From: Bacilli bacterium
GTDB taxonomy: Bacteria; Bacillota_I; Bacilli_A; RFN20; CAG-288
Length of the DNA stretch: 64,000 bases
NCBI GenBank assembly: GCA_022647725.1
Contig: JALCLG010000001.1
Coordinates: forward strand, 1,590,001-1,654,000
Direction of reading: 5' to 3'
Shown here piece by piece: positions 17,456 through 26,112 of this stretch (position 1 is the first letter of the stretch; the number at the start of each line of letters is the position of its first letter). Position numbers and translations under genes: made by a program. The notes below the pieces were generated by a model, which was given only the letters and a program-made list of their open reading frames with translations, was not told where the DNA came from and searched no databases.

Positions 17456-18721
17456 ATGTCGGAATCTCACGATCTGGTCATCATCGGCGGTGGCCCGGCG
17501 GGCTTAGCCGCGGCTTATGGCGCCTACGAAGAAGGCTTACGGGATATTCTGATCATCGAGCGGGATGACACCTTAGGCGGCATTCTCAACCAGTGCATCC
17601 ATAACGGCTTTGGTCTGCACCGCTTCAAGGAAGAGCTGACCGGTCCGGAATATGCCAACCGCTATGAGGAGATGCTGAAATCCACCTCCGTCAAAGTCAA
17701 GAGCAAGACGATGGCTATCAACCTCTCCGATAGCAAGGAAGTCACCGTCATTTCCAGCAAGGATGGCTTGGAAGTCATTTCGGCCAAAGCCGTGGTCCTG
17801 GCGATGGGCTGCCGGGAAAGGCCGCGGGGTGCCATCTCGACTCCTGGCGATCGTTGCTCCGGCATCTATACGGCCGGCGCCGCTCAGAAATACTGCAACA
17901 TCGATGGCTATCTGGTCGGTAAGCGGATTGTCATCTTAGGTTCCGGCGATATCGGCCTGATCATGGCCCGCCGGATGACCTTGGAAGGTGCCAAGGTCTT
18001 AGCCGATGTCGAGCTTTGCCCGTATTCCAACGGCTTAGCCCGGAATATCGCCCAGTGCCTCAATGATTTTGATATTCCGCTCTATCTCAGCTATACGGTC
18101 ACTGACATCCAGTCCGACCCCAAGACCCATCGGGTCTCTAAGGTCGTCATCTCCAAGGTCGATGACAAGAAGAAGCCGATTCCCGGCAGCGAGATTTCCT
18201 TTGACTGCGATACCTTGCTCCTCTCGGTCGGCCTGATTCCGGAAAACGAGCTCTCCTCCAAAGCCGGCATCGAACTGGATCGGCGTACCCGAGGTCCGAT
18301 TGTCTACGATAACCTTGAAACCGATAAGGAAGGCATCTTTGCCTGCGGCAACGTCCTGCAGGTCCATGATCTGGTCGATAATGTCTCGGCTGAAGGCGAG
18401 AGGGCCGGCCATAATGCCGCCCTCTACATCAAGGAAGGCGAAAAGCCCAGCACTTTGGTGAAGATGATTCCGGGTGCCGGCATCGGCTATGTCTGCCCGC
18501 AGTTCATCCGCAAGCAGACGGCCAAGGACTATGTGGATATCTTCTTCCGGGTGCAGAAGCCGCAGACGCAGGTCAGGCTGACCCTGACCAAGAACGGCAC
18601 GGACTTCCAGGCCGTCTCCAAGATCCGGATTGCCCCAAGTGAAATGGAGTCGCTTCGCATCAAGCAGGAAGATCTTGCCGATGCGTCGGAAATCACATTG
18701 TCCGTCAAGGAGGATAGCTAA
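17456..18721 (+). CDS. FAD/NAD(P)-dependent oxidoreductase, partner of the glycerol-3-phosphate dehydrogenase
   Basis: The 421-residue protein has two nucleotide-binding motifs, LVIIGGGPAGLAAAYGA at the N-terminus (FAD) and IVILGSGDIGLIMARR in the middle (NAD(P)). GIFACGNVLQVHDLVDNV is the late FAD-contacting segment of pyridine-nucleotide-disulphide oxidoreductase-like enzymes. No redox-active CxxxxC is present in the first domain. It begins 1 nt after the upstream stop with AGGAGG as SD and is followed directly by a DUF1667 gene. This three-gene set with glpK is a known arrangement for anaerobic glycerol 3-phosphate oxidation in Firmicutes and spirochaetes. It probably passes electrons from the GlpA-like subunit to NAD. 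Confidence 0.85.
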   Translation: MSESHDLVIIGGGPAGLAAAYGAYEEGLRDILIIERDDTLGGILNQCIHNGFGLHRFKEELTGPEYANRYEEMLKSTSVKVKSKTMAINLSDSKEVTVISSKDGLEVISAKAVVLAMGCRERPRGAISTPGDRCSGIYTAGAAQKYCNIDGYLVGKRIVILGSGDIGLIMARRMTLEGAKVLADVELCPYSNGLARNIAQCLNDFDIPLYLSYTVTDIQSDPKTHRVSKVVISKVDDKKKPIPGSEISFDCDTLLLSVGLIPENELSSKAGIELDRRTRGPIVYDNLETDKEGIFACGNVLQVHDLVDNVSAEGERAGHNAALYIKEGEKPSTLVKMIPGAGIGYVCPQFIRKQTAKDYVDIFFRVQKPQTQVRLTLTKNGTDFQAVSKIRIAPSEMESLRIKQEDLADASEITLSVKEDS

Positions 18722-19081
18722 ATGATCAAGGAAATGATTTGCATCAACTGCCCGCGCGGCTGTCATCTGAAAGTCGATACGGAGAAGCTGACGGTCGAGG
18801 GCAACTTCTGCCCGCGGGGCAAAGCCTACGGCATCAGTGAAGTCACCGACCCGCAGCGCACCGTCACCTCGACGGTCAAGGTCGAAAACGGCGTCATTGA
18901 CCGCGTCTCGGTCAAGACGGACAAACCGGTCGAAAAGAAGCTGATGTTCCAGGTGATGGACGAAATCAACAAAGCTGTCGTCCATGCGCCGATCATGATC
19001 GGCACGGTCATCATCCCTCATGTCCTGGGGACGGACAGCAATGTCATCGCCACCAAGACGGTGGAGGTTCGCCATGAATGA
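18722..19081 (+). CDS. DUF1667 cysteine-motif protein
   Basis: This 119-residue protein opens with [15 protein letters not shown] and has a second FCPRG motif at about residues 35-40, giving four cysteines suited to an Fe-S cluster or zinc. That is the signature of DUF1667, which regularly follows the two flavoproteins of this operon type. It was probably recruited as an electron-transfer subunit (inference from context). The ATG directly follows the upstream TAA, and its 3' end overlaps glpK by 8 nt. Confidence 0.88.
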   Translation: MIKEMICINCPRGCHLKVDTEKLTVEGNFCPRGKAYGISEVTDPQRTVTSTVKVENGVIDRVSVKTDKPVEKKLMFQVMDEINKAVVHAPIMIGTVIIPHVLGTDSNVIATKTVEVRHE

Positions 19082-20600
19082 TGCCGGTCAGCCCAAAAGG
19101 CGCTACGTCATCGCTCTCGACCAAGGCACGACATCTTCCCGCTGTGTCATCTTTGACAACTTCGGCGAGATCGTCCAGATTGTTCAGAAGGAATTCAAAC
19201 AGATTTTCCCCAAGCCCGGCTGGGTCGAACATGACCCGATGGAGATTTATGCCAGTCAGTATTCCGTGATGACGGAAGCGATTGCCCAGTCCGGCATCCG
19301 CCCCTACCATATCAAAGCCATCGGCATCACCAACCAGCGTGAGACGACCATCGTCTGGGATAAGCTTACCGGCAAGCCGATTTACAATGCCATCGTCTGG
19401 CAGTGCCGGCGCACCGCCAGCATCGTCGAAGAGATGAAGAAGGATAAGCCGATGGCCGAATACATCCGCAAGACCACGGGTCTGCTGATGGATGCTTATT
19501 TCTCGGCGACCAAGATCAAATGGATTCTCGACAATGTCGAGGGGGCCAGGGAGCAGGCCGACCGCGGCGAACTCCTTTTCGGTACCGTCGATACCTGGCT
19601 GATGTGGAAGCTTACCGGCGGCAAGGTCTTTGCCACCGACTACACCAATGCCTCCCGGACGATGCTCTTCGACATCCATCACCTCTGCTGGGATAAGAAA
19701 ATCTGCGAGTATCTCCATATTCCGCTGTCGATGCTGCCGGAAGTCAAGAACAGCTCCGGCATCTTCGGCTATGTCAACATCATGGATACGGAGATCCCGA
19801 TTGCCGGCGTGGCCGGCGATCAGCAGGCGGCCTTGTTCGGCCAGACCTGCTTCCGCAAAGGCGAAGTCAAGACCACCTATGGAACCGGCTGCTTCCTTTT
19901 GATGAATATCGGCAGCAAGCCCTGTCTTAGCAAAAACGGTCTGGTGACCACCATTGCGGCCAGCCGGGACAGCCACGGGCATCCCGAATATGCCCTGGAA
20001 GGTTCCGTCTTCGTCGGCGGGGCCGTCATCCAGTGGGTCCGGGATGGCATGCGCTTTGTCGCCGATGCGGCCGACAGCGAGTATTTCGCGACCAAAGTCA
20101 AGGACAACGGCGGCGTCTATCTGGTGCCGGCCTTCACGGGCTTAGGCGCCCCGTACTGGGATATGTATGCCCGCGGCACGATCTTCGGCATCACCCGCGG
20201 CACCAACCAATGCCATATCGTCAGAGCCGCCTTGGAATCGATTGCCTATCAGGTAGCGGATGTGATCAATGCGATGAAAAGCGATACCGGCATGGCCATT
20301 CCGTCCATCAAAGTCGATGGCGGTGCCAGCCGCAACAATTTCCTGATGCAGTTCCAGGCGGATATTGCTTCGGTCAAAACGGTGCGTGGCAAGATCAATG
20401 AGACGACGGCCTTAGGCGCCTTCTATCTGGCCGGCTTAGCCGTCGGGATGTTCAAGGATAAGAGCGAGGTGAGGAAGCTGGAGGAGCGGGACCGGGTCTT
20501 CACGCCGAAGATGGATCCTGCCTTACGCGACAGCTATCTGAAGAAGTGGCATAAGGCCGTGCGGATGTGCGAAGGCTGGGAGGATGACTCCAAAGCCTAG
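19074..20600 (+). CDS. glpK: Glycerol kinase
   Basis: ATP-dependent phosphorylation of glycerol to glycerol 3-phosphate, the entry step for the dehydrogenase genes upstream. The 508-residue protein has the FGGY-family N-terminus [15 protein letters not shown], the glycerol-binding segment [12 protein letters not shown], and the later GTGCFLLMN and [13 protein letters not shown] motifs. Length matches the family. ATG 19074 is chosen because GGAGG lies 7 nt upstream and conserved sequence begins soon after; a longer frame from 19020 reads through the DUF1667 gene. The last operon gene; no glycerol facilitator gene is in the window. Confidence 0.96.
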   Translation: MNDAGQPKRRYVIALDQGTTSSRCVIFDNFGEIVQIVQKEFKQIFPKPGWVEHDPMEIYASQYSVMTEAIAQSGIRPYHIKAIGITNQRETTIVWDKLTGKPIYNAIVWQCRRTASIVEEMKKDKPMAEYIRKTTGLLMDAYFSATKIKWILDNVEGAREQADRGELLFGTVDTWLMWKLTGGKVFATDYTNASRTMLFDIHHLCWDKKICEYLHIPLSMLPEVKNSSGIFGYVNIMDTEIPIAGVAGDQQAALFGQTCFRKGEVKTTYGTGCFLLMNIGSKPCLSKNGLVTTIAASRDSHGHPEYALEGSVFVGGAVIQWVRDGMRFVADAADSEYFATKVKDNGGVYLVPAFTGLGAPYWDMYARGTIFGITRGTNQCHIVRAALESIAYQVADVINAMKSDTGMAIPSIKVDGGASRNNFLMQFQADIASVKTVRGKINETTALGAFYLAGLAVGMFKDKSEVRKLEERDRVFTPKMDPALRDSYLKKWHKAVRMCEGWEDDSKA

Positions 20601-20621
20601 CGGATTGACGAAGATGATCGG

Positions 20622-20648
20622 AGGCCCGGTGTCAGAACCGGGCCTTTT
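20622..20648 (+). terminator. Terminator of the glycerol operon
   Basis: AGGCCCGGT (20622-20630) pairs with ACCGGGCCT (20637-20645) around a 6-nt loop and is followed by T residues. Confidence 0.9.
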
Positions 20649-20967
20649 CATTTGATTTAGCACACTAAAGACAAAAGCGATGAATGTAAGGGGTTTCCGT
20701 TTCTAAAATGGAAGAATTACAGCGAAAACGATTGAATTCACACTGAAAACAATCAAAAACATAGGCAAGAATACAACAATTTAAGAATAAGAATGTAACG
20801 GCTTTCATTTCTTCTTGAGCTGTGAACTTAAAAGTGTTAATTTTTCGATAAGCATCGCATTTTTTGCTTTCGCTCAGTAAAGTAAGGAAACTCAAAAGAC
20901 AAAACTCGTTCTTGTCACCCAATGGGAGACATTTTACAATTTTTGTATTGTTTTCGGAGGGAAAACC
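20649..20967. other. AT-rich intergenic region, 319 bp
   Basis: No convincing gene. An 85-codon minus-strand frame covers most of it but has no SD, no family features and an unusual Cys/Phe content. The only clear signal is the promoter at its 3' end for the lipoprotein gene. Confidence 0.6.
20912..20940 (+). promoter_or_regulatory. SigA-type promoter of the large lipoprotein gene
   Basis: TTGTCA (20912-20917) and TACAAT (20935-20940) are separated by 17 nt. GGAGGG follows as the SD before ATG 20968. Confidence 0.8.
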
Positions 20968-23268
20968 ATGAAAAAGACTGTCAAATTGTCGTTGACGCTC
21001 GTTGCTTCATTAGCGTGTTTGGCCGGCTGCGCCGGAACCAAGACTTCGGTCGCTTCGACTGTCGCTTCGACACCTGCATCGGACAGTGTCGCTCCGTCAG
21101 TTGTTGCTTCGCCTTCGGCTTCTGCGTCTGCTTCGGCTTCGGCTTCGACGTCGACTTCCGTTGCCGATGAGACACCGGAAATCGATGATTCGATGTTCAC
21201 CGATATCGGCGGAAAGAATATTACCTTAACCACGGATCTGACCTATGGCTGCCCAGAAATGGGCTCGGCCATGCCGTACCATATGGTGACGGAATTTGCC
21301 GATGGCCTCTTTGTCGATACGGGAACCTGGGATTACTACGATGGAAGCTTCAAGGAATACAAAGGCGATCATCAGTATCGTTATTTCCGGGATGACAAAG
21401 GCAAACTGGCTTACACCAATCCTGCCAACAAGAACAATGTCATTGTTCAAGGGGAAGAAACCGATAATGGTGAGACCATCGATTTCGATGACACCATCTT
21501 CCAGAATCTTTTAGGCAGTCTCATTTCGGCCGATTTCGAGTATTCCTATACCACTGCCAGCAAAGAACAGATCTTTACGATGACGGATACGGCCAAAGCC
21601 GGCACACATGCTACCTATGATAACATCTTCAATGCCATTGGCTGCGTCAATGCTTTCTCTTCGGCAGGTGCCTGGGGTGGTCCGGTTGCTTTGACAAACG
21701 CTTATGTCCGTGTGGATCCGAAGACCGATGGCATTATCGGCTTTGGCGGCACCTATGAAGAAACCGTTGATCTGACGGACTACGGTCTGCCGCTGGTCCA
21801 TGAAGATACGATCTTTGATACCGCCATTTCCGATATCGGAACCACGGCACTGACCATCGATGACGTCAAATATCAGCCTTACACGGTTCCGACTGCCGAT
21901 GCCGCTAAGTTCACTGCCTTCGATACTGCGATGACTGCCATCAAGCAGAACAACTACAAAGTCACCACGGCCGTCACAATCGATGGCGCGGATGCTCCGT
22001 ATCAGACCGATGAGATGTATTTCACTGCCACCGGCTGGTCCGGCAAGGAGTCGGTGACGACCACCGAGACGATGTCTGAGGAAAAAGTCACGAAGACTTA
22101 TATCGGCACAGACAAAGCCACGACTCCGAACGGCTTCGCTCTCGTCCTGAATGCCGATGATAAGACGGGTACTCTCTACGATGAAGACAATAATGTCGTC
22201 CTGACGTTTACGTATACGGCAACGGCTGCCGATACCACGACTTACGGCGAAGGCTTTGTCACCTTCACCGGCAAGAATGCCGCAGGTACCGCTGTGGCGG
22301 GTGCCATCAAGATCGGTGACGATGATACGATTGAAATCGTCTACAACAATGGTGCTACCGGTGAAGAAGATATCACCGTGACTCCCAGCGGTGTTGTCAC
22401 CACGGACAAAACCACGGTTGCCTACACAAGCACGGAGGATGCCTACTTCGGTGTCCATGCCAACGGCGACGGAACCTATGATCGGTATAGCGGTTCTTCG
22501 GCCACAGCCTTAAAGGGTGGCTATGCCGCTTATAAGGCCAGTGCCTTTGCTCCGGCTTTCAACTTCTCGACGGCGGTCTTTGACTATGATGCCGATGACA
22601 GCACGGATACCGAATATGTCTTCACTGTCAAGACAGACTTCGATAATCTCTATGATTGCTCTGCCATTGCCAAGGAGATGACGGCTGATTCCTTTGCCAA
22701 GCAAGCCGATGGTCTGAAGGTCTATGTCACGTCGGATGGTGTCCTCGAGAAATTCGAATTCACTTTCTCTGACAGCGACGGCAATACCAATACCTTCGTC
22801 GATACCTTTGACAAGATCGGTGCGGTCACCGACATTCCGACCGACATTGCTGACTTCACGGCGTATACCAAGCTTGCCATTCCGACGGACTTCTCGGCAA
22901 CCGTTACGGATTCCTCGACCAGTACTTCGATGACGGCAACGGCGGCTCTGACGGCCATCTTCGGTGCCGATACCGCTGCCAAGATTCCTTTCCCGGTCAT
23001 TGCTGCCACCAAGCCTTACTATCTGGGCATGGCCTATTGGAGCAAGACCAAGAAGTTCCGTGTTGCCTTCGTCACCGATGGCGATGTCTACAACATCATT
23101 GACAACTTCACCAAGATCGTCACGGCTCTTCAGGGTGATGGTTATACCTTAACCATGACGGGTGATGCCGAAGCTGAAGGTACCGTCACAGCCGATTCCT
23201 CGGTCGCTGTCGATATCTATGCTCAGACCAACGGTGCCATCTACATGGAATTCACCAAGGCTGCCTAG
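20968..23268 (+). CDS. Large secreted lipoprotein of unknown function, 766 aa
   Basis: The N-terminus is a lipoprotein signal peptide with lipobox LAGC and Cys21 as the lipidation site. A low-complexity Ala/Ser/Thr/Val linker (about 26-68) follows, as in many Gram-positive surface lipoproteins. The remaining 700 residues are rich in Thr, Asp and aromatic residues with beta-strand periodicity and repeated DTI-type turns. No catalytic motif is recognised. It has its own strong promoter and terminator, so it is monocistronic. A surface binding or structural role is a guess from composition only. Confidence 0.8.
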   Translation: MKKTVKLSLTLVASLACLAGCAGTKTSVASTVASTPASDSVAPSVVASPSASASASASASTSTSVADETPEIDDSMFTDIGGKNITLTTDLTYGCPEMGSAMPYHMVTEFADGLFVDTGTWDYYDGSFKEYKGDHQYRYFRDDKGKLAYTNPANKNNVIVQGEETDNGETIDFDDTIFQNLLGSLISADFEYSYTTASKEQIFTMTDTAKAGTHATYDNIFNAIGCVNAFSSAGAWGGPVALTNAYVRVDPKTDGIIGFGGTYEETVDLTDYGLPLVHEDTIFDTAISDIGTTALTIDDVKYQPYTVPTADAAKFTAFDTAMTAIKQNNYKVTTAVTIDGADAPYQTDEMYFTATGWSGKESVTTTETMSEEKVTKTYIGTDKATTPNGFALVLNADDKTGTLYDEDNNVVLTFTYTATAADTTTYGEGFVTFTGKNAAGTAVAGAIKIGDDDTIEIVYNNGATGEEDITVTPSGVVTTDKTTVAYTSTEDAYFGVHANGDGTYDRYSGSSATALKGGYAAYKASAFAPAFNFSTAVFDYDADDSTDTEYVFTVKTDFDNLYDCSAIAKEMTADSFAKQADGLKVYVTSDGVLEKFEFTFSDSDGNTNTFVDTFDKIGAVTDIPTDIADFTAYTKLAIPTDFSATVTDSSTSTSMTATAALTAIFGADTAAKIPFPVIAATKPYYLGMAYWSKTKKFRVAFVTDGDVYNIIDNFTKIVTALQGDGYTLTMTGDAEAEGTVTADSSVAVDIYAQTNGAIYMEFTKAA

Positions 23269-23289
23269 TCGTTTTCTTGAAGCCAACAC

Positions 23290-23329
23290 GCCTCTGCCGG
23301 AGAATCTTCTTCTCGGGCAGAGGCTTTTT
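23290..23329 (+). terminator. Terminator of the lipoprotein gene
   Basis: GCCTCTGCC (23290-23298) pairs with GGCAGAGGC (23316-23324), with an inner GAGA/TCTC helix and a 5-T tail. Confidence 0.88.
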
Positions 23330-23363
23330 GTTAGAATAGAGAAAACCGAAAGGATGTTTCGCA

Positions 23364-23696
23364 ATGACCATTGATTTCAAGAAAATAGATGAAGCTGTTA
23401 TTCCGAATTTCAAAGGCGGGGACAAGGAGATCCATACCCGGGCCTTCTTTGACGGCACCAACCGCATCTGCTATTCCGTCTTGCCGCCCCAGGCCTCCAT
23501 TGGCTATCACGCCCACCAGGGAACCGCGGAGATCGTCTATGTTCTCTCCGGCCAGGGAACGGTCAATGACGATGGCGTGGAGTCGCCGATTGAAGCCGGT
23601 CAGTGCCACTACTGCCCCAACGGACATAGCCACGGCGTGAAGAACACCGGAACCGAAGACTTGGTGGTGTTCAACTGTGTTGTGAAGCAAGCCTAG
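23364..23696 (+). CDS. Small cupin-domain protein
   Basis: This 110-residue single-domain protein has the two cupin motifs. The first is GYHAHQGTAEIVYVLSGQG with His-x-His and Glu metal ligands, and the second is HYCPNGHSHGVKN with a late His. It matches the cupin_2 family of metal-binding beta-barrels, which includes many small sugar- or metabolite-binding proteins. SD GAAAGGATG lies upstream and a terminator hairpin follows. Substrate unknown. Confidence 0.88.
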   Translation: MTIDFKKIDEAVIPNFKGGDKEIHTRAFFDGTNRICYSVLPPQASIGYHAHQGTAEIVYVLSGQGTVNDDGVESPIEAGQCHYCPNGHSHGVKNTGTEDLVVFNCVVKQA

Positions 23697-23715
23697 ATGA
23701 AAGCACTTCCAAGCA

Positions 23716-23743
23716 AAAGATTCCTTGCTTCGGAATCCTTTTG
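23716..23743 (+). terminator. Terminator of the cupin gene
   Basis: AAAAGATTCC pairs with GGAATC-C-TTTT around TTGCTTC. There is one bulged base and a T-rich tail. Confidence 0.65.
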
Positions 23744-23925
23744 AGCTTTTTATAAATCAACTATAAAATTACAAAAAATTAAGCATTTCTATAAAATATT
23801 GACTAAAATCTATTAATTTCAATCACTACAATATTGACCGATTTTTGCTTTTCTGTTTCCCTCTTTCGTTGCAATGAAACAAGGTTTCAGGGAAAATAGA
23901 GTCATTCCGGAAGGAGGAAATGATC

Positions 23926-24021
23926 ATGACTGACAATATCAAGAATCTCAGCAAGACCGTCCCTGCTTTCGGCTTTTATTATTACTATTATTACTTTTAC
24001 GGAAAGAAACTTCTTTCTTAA
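23926..24021 (+). CDS. Tyr/Phe-rich leader peptide, 31 aa
   Basis: A short gene with a perfect SD (AAGGAGG 23911-23917) 8 nt before the ATG. The peptide contains the run FYYYYYYFY encoded at 23974-24000, then six residues (GKKLLS) and a TAA at 24019-24021. It lies in front of a set of mutually exclusive hairpins and a terminator preceding a TrpXYZ-type ABC operon. This is the design of a ribosome-stalling attenuator that senses charged tRNA-Tyr (and possibly tRNA-Phe). An in-frame ATG at 23920 is only 2 nt from the SD, so ATG 23926 is chosen. The peptide itself probably has no function after synthesis. Confidence 0.85.
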   Translation: MTDNIKNLSKTVPAFGFYYYYYYFYGKKLLS

Positions 24022-24142
24022 GGTTTTAATAGCAATAACGCGAGTTAAACCTTGGCAAGAAGTTATGTCACTAGCCAAGGACACGAACGGAATGCTGTTT
24101 CCATGAATTCCTGCCTGAGGCTAGCCAGTCTCAGGCTTTTTT
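24020..24142 (+). promoter_or_regulatory. Tyr-responsive transcription attenuator
   Basis: Four structures can be drawn. Helix 1 is 24020-24029 with 24045-24053 (9 bp, one bulge). Helix 2 is CCTTGGC 24050-24056 with GCCAAGG 24074-24080 and shares 24050-24053 with helix 1. The antiterminator pairs CTAGCC plus AGG (24071-24080) with 24114-24124. The terminator is 24113-24122 with 24127-24136 plus six Ts. A ribosome stalled on the Tyr run leaves helix 1 free to form, which blocks helix 2, releases 24071-24080, and lets it capture the left arm of the terminator. A ribosome finishing at the TAA covers helix 1's left arm and termination follows. Pairings are read by eye. Confidence 0.8.
24113..24142 (+). 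terminator. Attenuator terminator hairpin
   Basis: GCCTGAG (24113-24119) pairs with CTCAGGC (24130-24136). The stem extends inward by GCT/AGT pairs, and T 24137-24142 follows. Confidence 0.88.
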
Positions 24143-24174
24143 CTTTGTTACCACAGTAAAGGAGGTAAACGTTT

Positions 24175-25152
24175 ATGAAAAAGCTCATGGTCAGTGCGTT
24201 AGCCGTTTGCGGGATGGTTGCTCTGATGGGATGCAAGACGAGTAAGACCACCACCATCGGAATCCTCGAGTTCATCACTCAGGATGCCCTGGAAGCCTGC
24301 CGCACCGGATTCGTGGATGAACTGGCGGCCAAAGGCTATAAGGATAACGACAAGATCAAGATCGACTATCAGAATCCGGAAGCCAACAGCTCCACTCAGA
24401 CGACCATGGCGGCCAAGCTTGCCCGGGAATGCGACATGGTCTTTGGCATTGCCACGCCTTCCGCCGTTGCCTTGAAGAGCGCCGTCGACGATGCCGACAA
24501 ATCCATTCCGGTCATCTATTCCGCCTGCACCGATCCGGTGGGAGCCAAGCTCATCACTTCCGTTACCGACCATGCCAATGTGATCGGCACCTCCGATGCC
24601 GGACCGACGGCCAAGAACATCGATCTTTTCCCTAAGTTCAAAGACGGCACCAACAAAGACATCACCAAGATCGGCATCCTCTATTCCACCGGGGAGAGCA
24701 ACTCCATCGTCCAGAAGAAGGAAGCACAGGCCGAGGCCGATAAGTTAGGCATCACGTTGGTCGATGGGGGCGTTGCCGACAGCACGCTGATTGCCTCCAC
24801 CTTGAACAAGATGATCGCCGATGGCATCCAAGGCCTCTTTGTTCCGACCGACAACGCCGTTGCGGCGGCGATGTCGTCTTTGAAAGAGACGCTGACGGAT
24901 AAGAAGATCCTGACTGTCTGCGCTGATTCCAGCGAGACCACCAATGGCGGCTCGCTGGGCTATTCCGTCTCCTACTCCGATTTAGGCAAGACCACCGCCG
25001 ATATGGTCGCTAAGCTTCTGGGCGGGACCGACATCAAGGACATCACCTGCTCCTTATCCTCTACCTTCCCGTTAACCGTCAACCAGGCTTTCTTCACCAC
25101 GACTGGCATCAGCCTGCCGACGGACATCCCGACGTCTGCCACCCTGGATTAA
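24175..25152 (+). CDS. ABC transporter substrate-binding lipoprotein (TrpX-like), probably for tyrosine/aromatic amino acids
   Basis: The 325-residue protein has a lipoprotein signal with lipobox ALMGC (Cys20) followed by a periplasmic-binding fold. IGILEFITQDALEACRTGF, VIYSACTDPVGAKL and LFVPTDNAVAAAMSSL are typical of the TrpX/DUF534-type binding proteins paired with two-component TrpYZ transporters. The SD is AAAGGAGG before ATG 24175. It is the first structural gene downstream of the Tyr-leader attenuator and is followed by permease and ATPase genes. The family tells the transporter class; the Tyr codons of the leader are the reason to prefer tyrosine as ligand (inference). Confidence 0.88.
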   Translation: MKKLMVSALAVCGMVALMGCKTSKTTTIGILEFITQDALEACRTGFVDELAAKGYKDNDKIKIDYQNPEANSSTQTTMAAKLARECDMVFGIATPSAVALKSAVDDADKSIPVIYSACTDPVGAKLITSVTDHANVIGTSDAGPTAKNIDLFPKFKDGTNKDITKIGILYSTGESNSIVQKKEAQAEADKLGITLVDGGVADSTLIASTLNKMIADGIQGLFVPTDNAVAAAMSSLKETLTDKKILTVCADSSETTNGGSLGYSVSYSDLGKTTADMVAKLLGGTDIKDITCSLSSTFPLTVNQAFFTTTGISLPTDIPTSATLD

Positions 25153-25167
25153 GGACTGAGGCTAGGA

Positions 25168-26112
25168 ATGAACTGGTCCAGTATCTTTCAGTTTATCGGT
25201 ACCGATGCCCCGATGCAGGGGTTTGTCTGGGCGCTGTTGGCCTTAGGCGTCTTTCTGGCTTTTCGGATTCTCAACGTTGCCGATATGAGCGTCGATTCCC
25301 TCTTCCCCTTTGCCGGCATCGTCTCCCTCAATCTCATCAATCTCGGCTGTGATCCGTTGGTCTCGATTCTGGTGGCCATTGTCTGTGGCATGGTGATCGG
25401 CTATCTTAATGCGGCACTGAAAGTCTATCTCCATATCGACCCGCTCTTGGCCGGCATTGTCATCATGGTTGCGCTTTATACGCCGAACGTCATTCTGGCT
25501 CCGGGTACCTTATCCGTCGCTGATGGCAAAGAAACCATCTTTACCATCATCGCTAAAATCATACCTAACAAAGCCGTCACCAAGATCCTGGTGTTAGGGC
25601 TCTTCTTGGTGGCCGTCCTGTTCCTGACGTATTGGTTCTTTGGCACCGAGATTGGTCTCTCCTTACGGGCCAGCGGCAAGAATCCGGAGATGGCCAAAGC
25701 CAATGGCATCAACACGGATAGCCGCTACATCTTAGGCATGATTCTCTCTTCCGCCTTAGTCGCCTTAAGTGGCGCCTTGTATGCCCAGATGAACAAGTAC
25801 ACCACCCCGGACAGCGGCCGAGGGTCGATCATTGTCGGACTGACCATCATCTTCTTAGGGGATGTCCTCTTCAATAACCGTTCCTTCAAGCTGACCCTGG
25901 TCTCTATTGCCGTCGGTGGCATTCTCTACTGGCTTTTGATCGATATCATCCTGGAGATCCCGGGTTTCAATACCAACTACCTCAAACTGATGCAGGGTGC
26001 TTTCATCGTAGTGGTGGTCCTGTTAGGACAGCTCAAGAAGAAATTAAGAGCGAAGAAGCTTCTCAAGGCCAATAAGGTTCTGATTGCGGCCGAAGGAGGA
26101 CAAACGAAATGA
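25168..26112 (+). CDS. ABC transporter permease (TrpY-like)
   Basis: This 314-residue integral membrane protein has about eight hydrophobic helices, including FVWALLALGVFLAFRI, AGIVIMVALYTPNVIL and ILVLGLFLVAVLFLTYWFF. It carries the GLSLRASGKNPEMAKANGI loop typical of BPD_transp_2 permeases, which contacts the ATPase. A basic cytoplasmic tail ends the protein. It follows the binding-protein gene by 15 nt and overlaps the ATPase gene by 4 nt. It forms the membrane channel of the transporter. Confidence 0.92.
   Translation: MNWSSIFQFIGTDAPMQGFVWALLALGVFLAFRILNVADMSVDSLFPFAGIVSLNLINLGCDPLVSILVAIVCGMVIGYLNAALKVYLHIDPLLAGIVIMVALYTPNVILAPGTLSVADGKETIFTIIAKIIPNKAVTKILVLGLFLVAVLFLTYWFFGTEIGLSLRASGKNPEMAKANGINTDSRYILGMILSSALVALSGALYAQMNKYTTPDSGRGSIIVGLTIIFLGDVLFNNRSFKLTLVSIAVGGILYWLLIDIILEIPGFNTNYLKLMQGAFIVVVVLLGQLKKKLRAKKLLKANKVLIAAEGGQTK

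Noticed and set aside
20665..20922. 85-codon minus-strand frame in the intergenic region
   Set aside because: No SD, odd Cys/Phe-rich composition, no family pattern, and it ends within the promoter of the lipoprotein gene.
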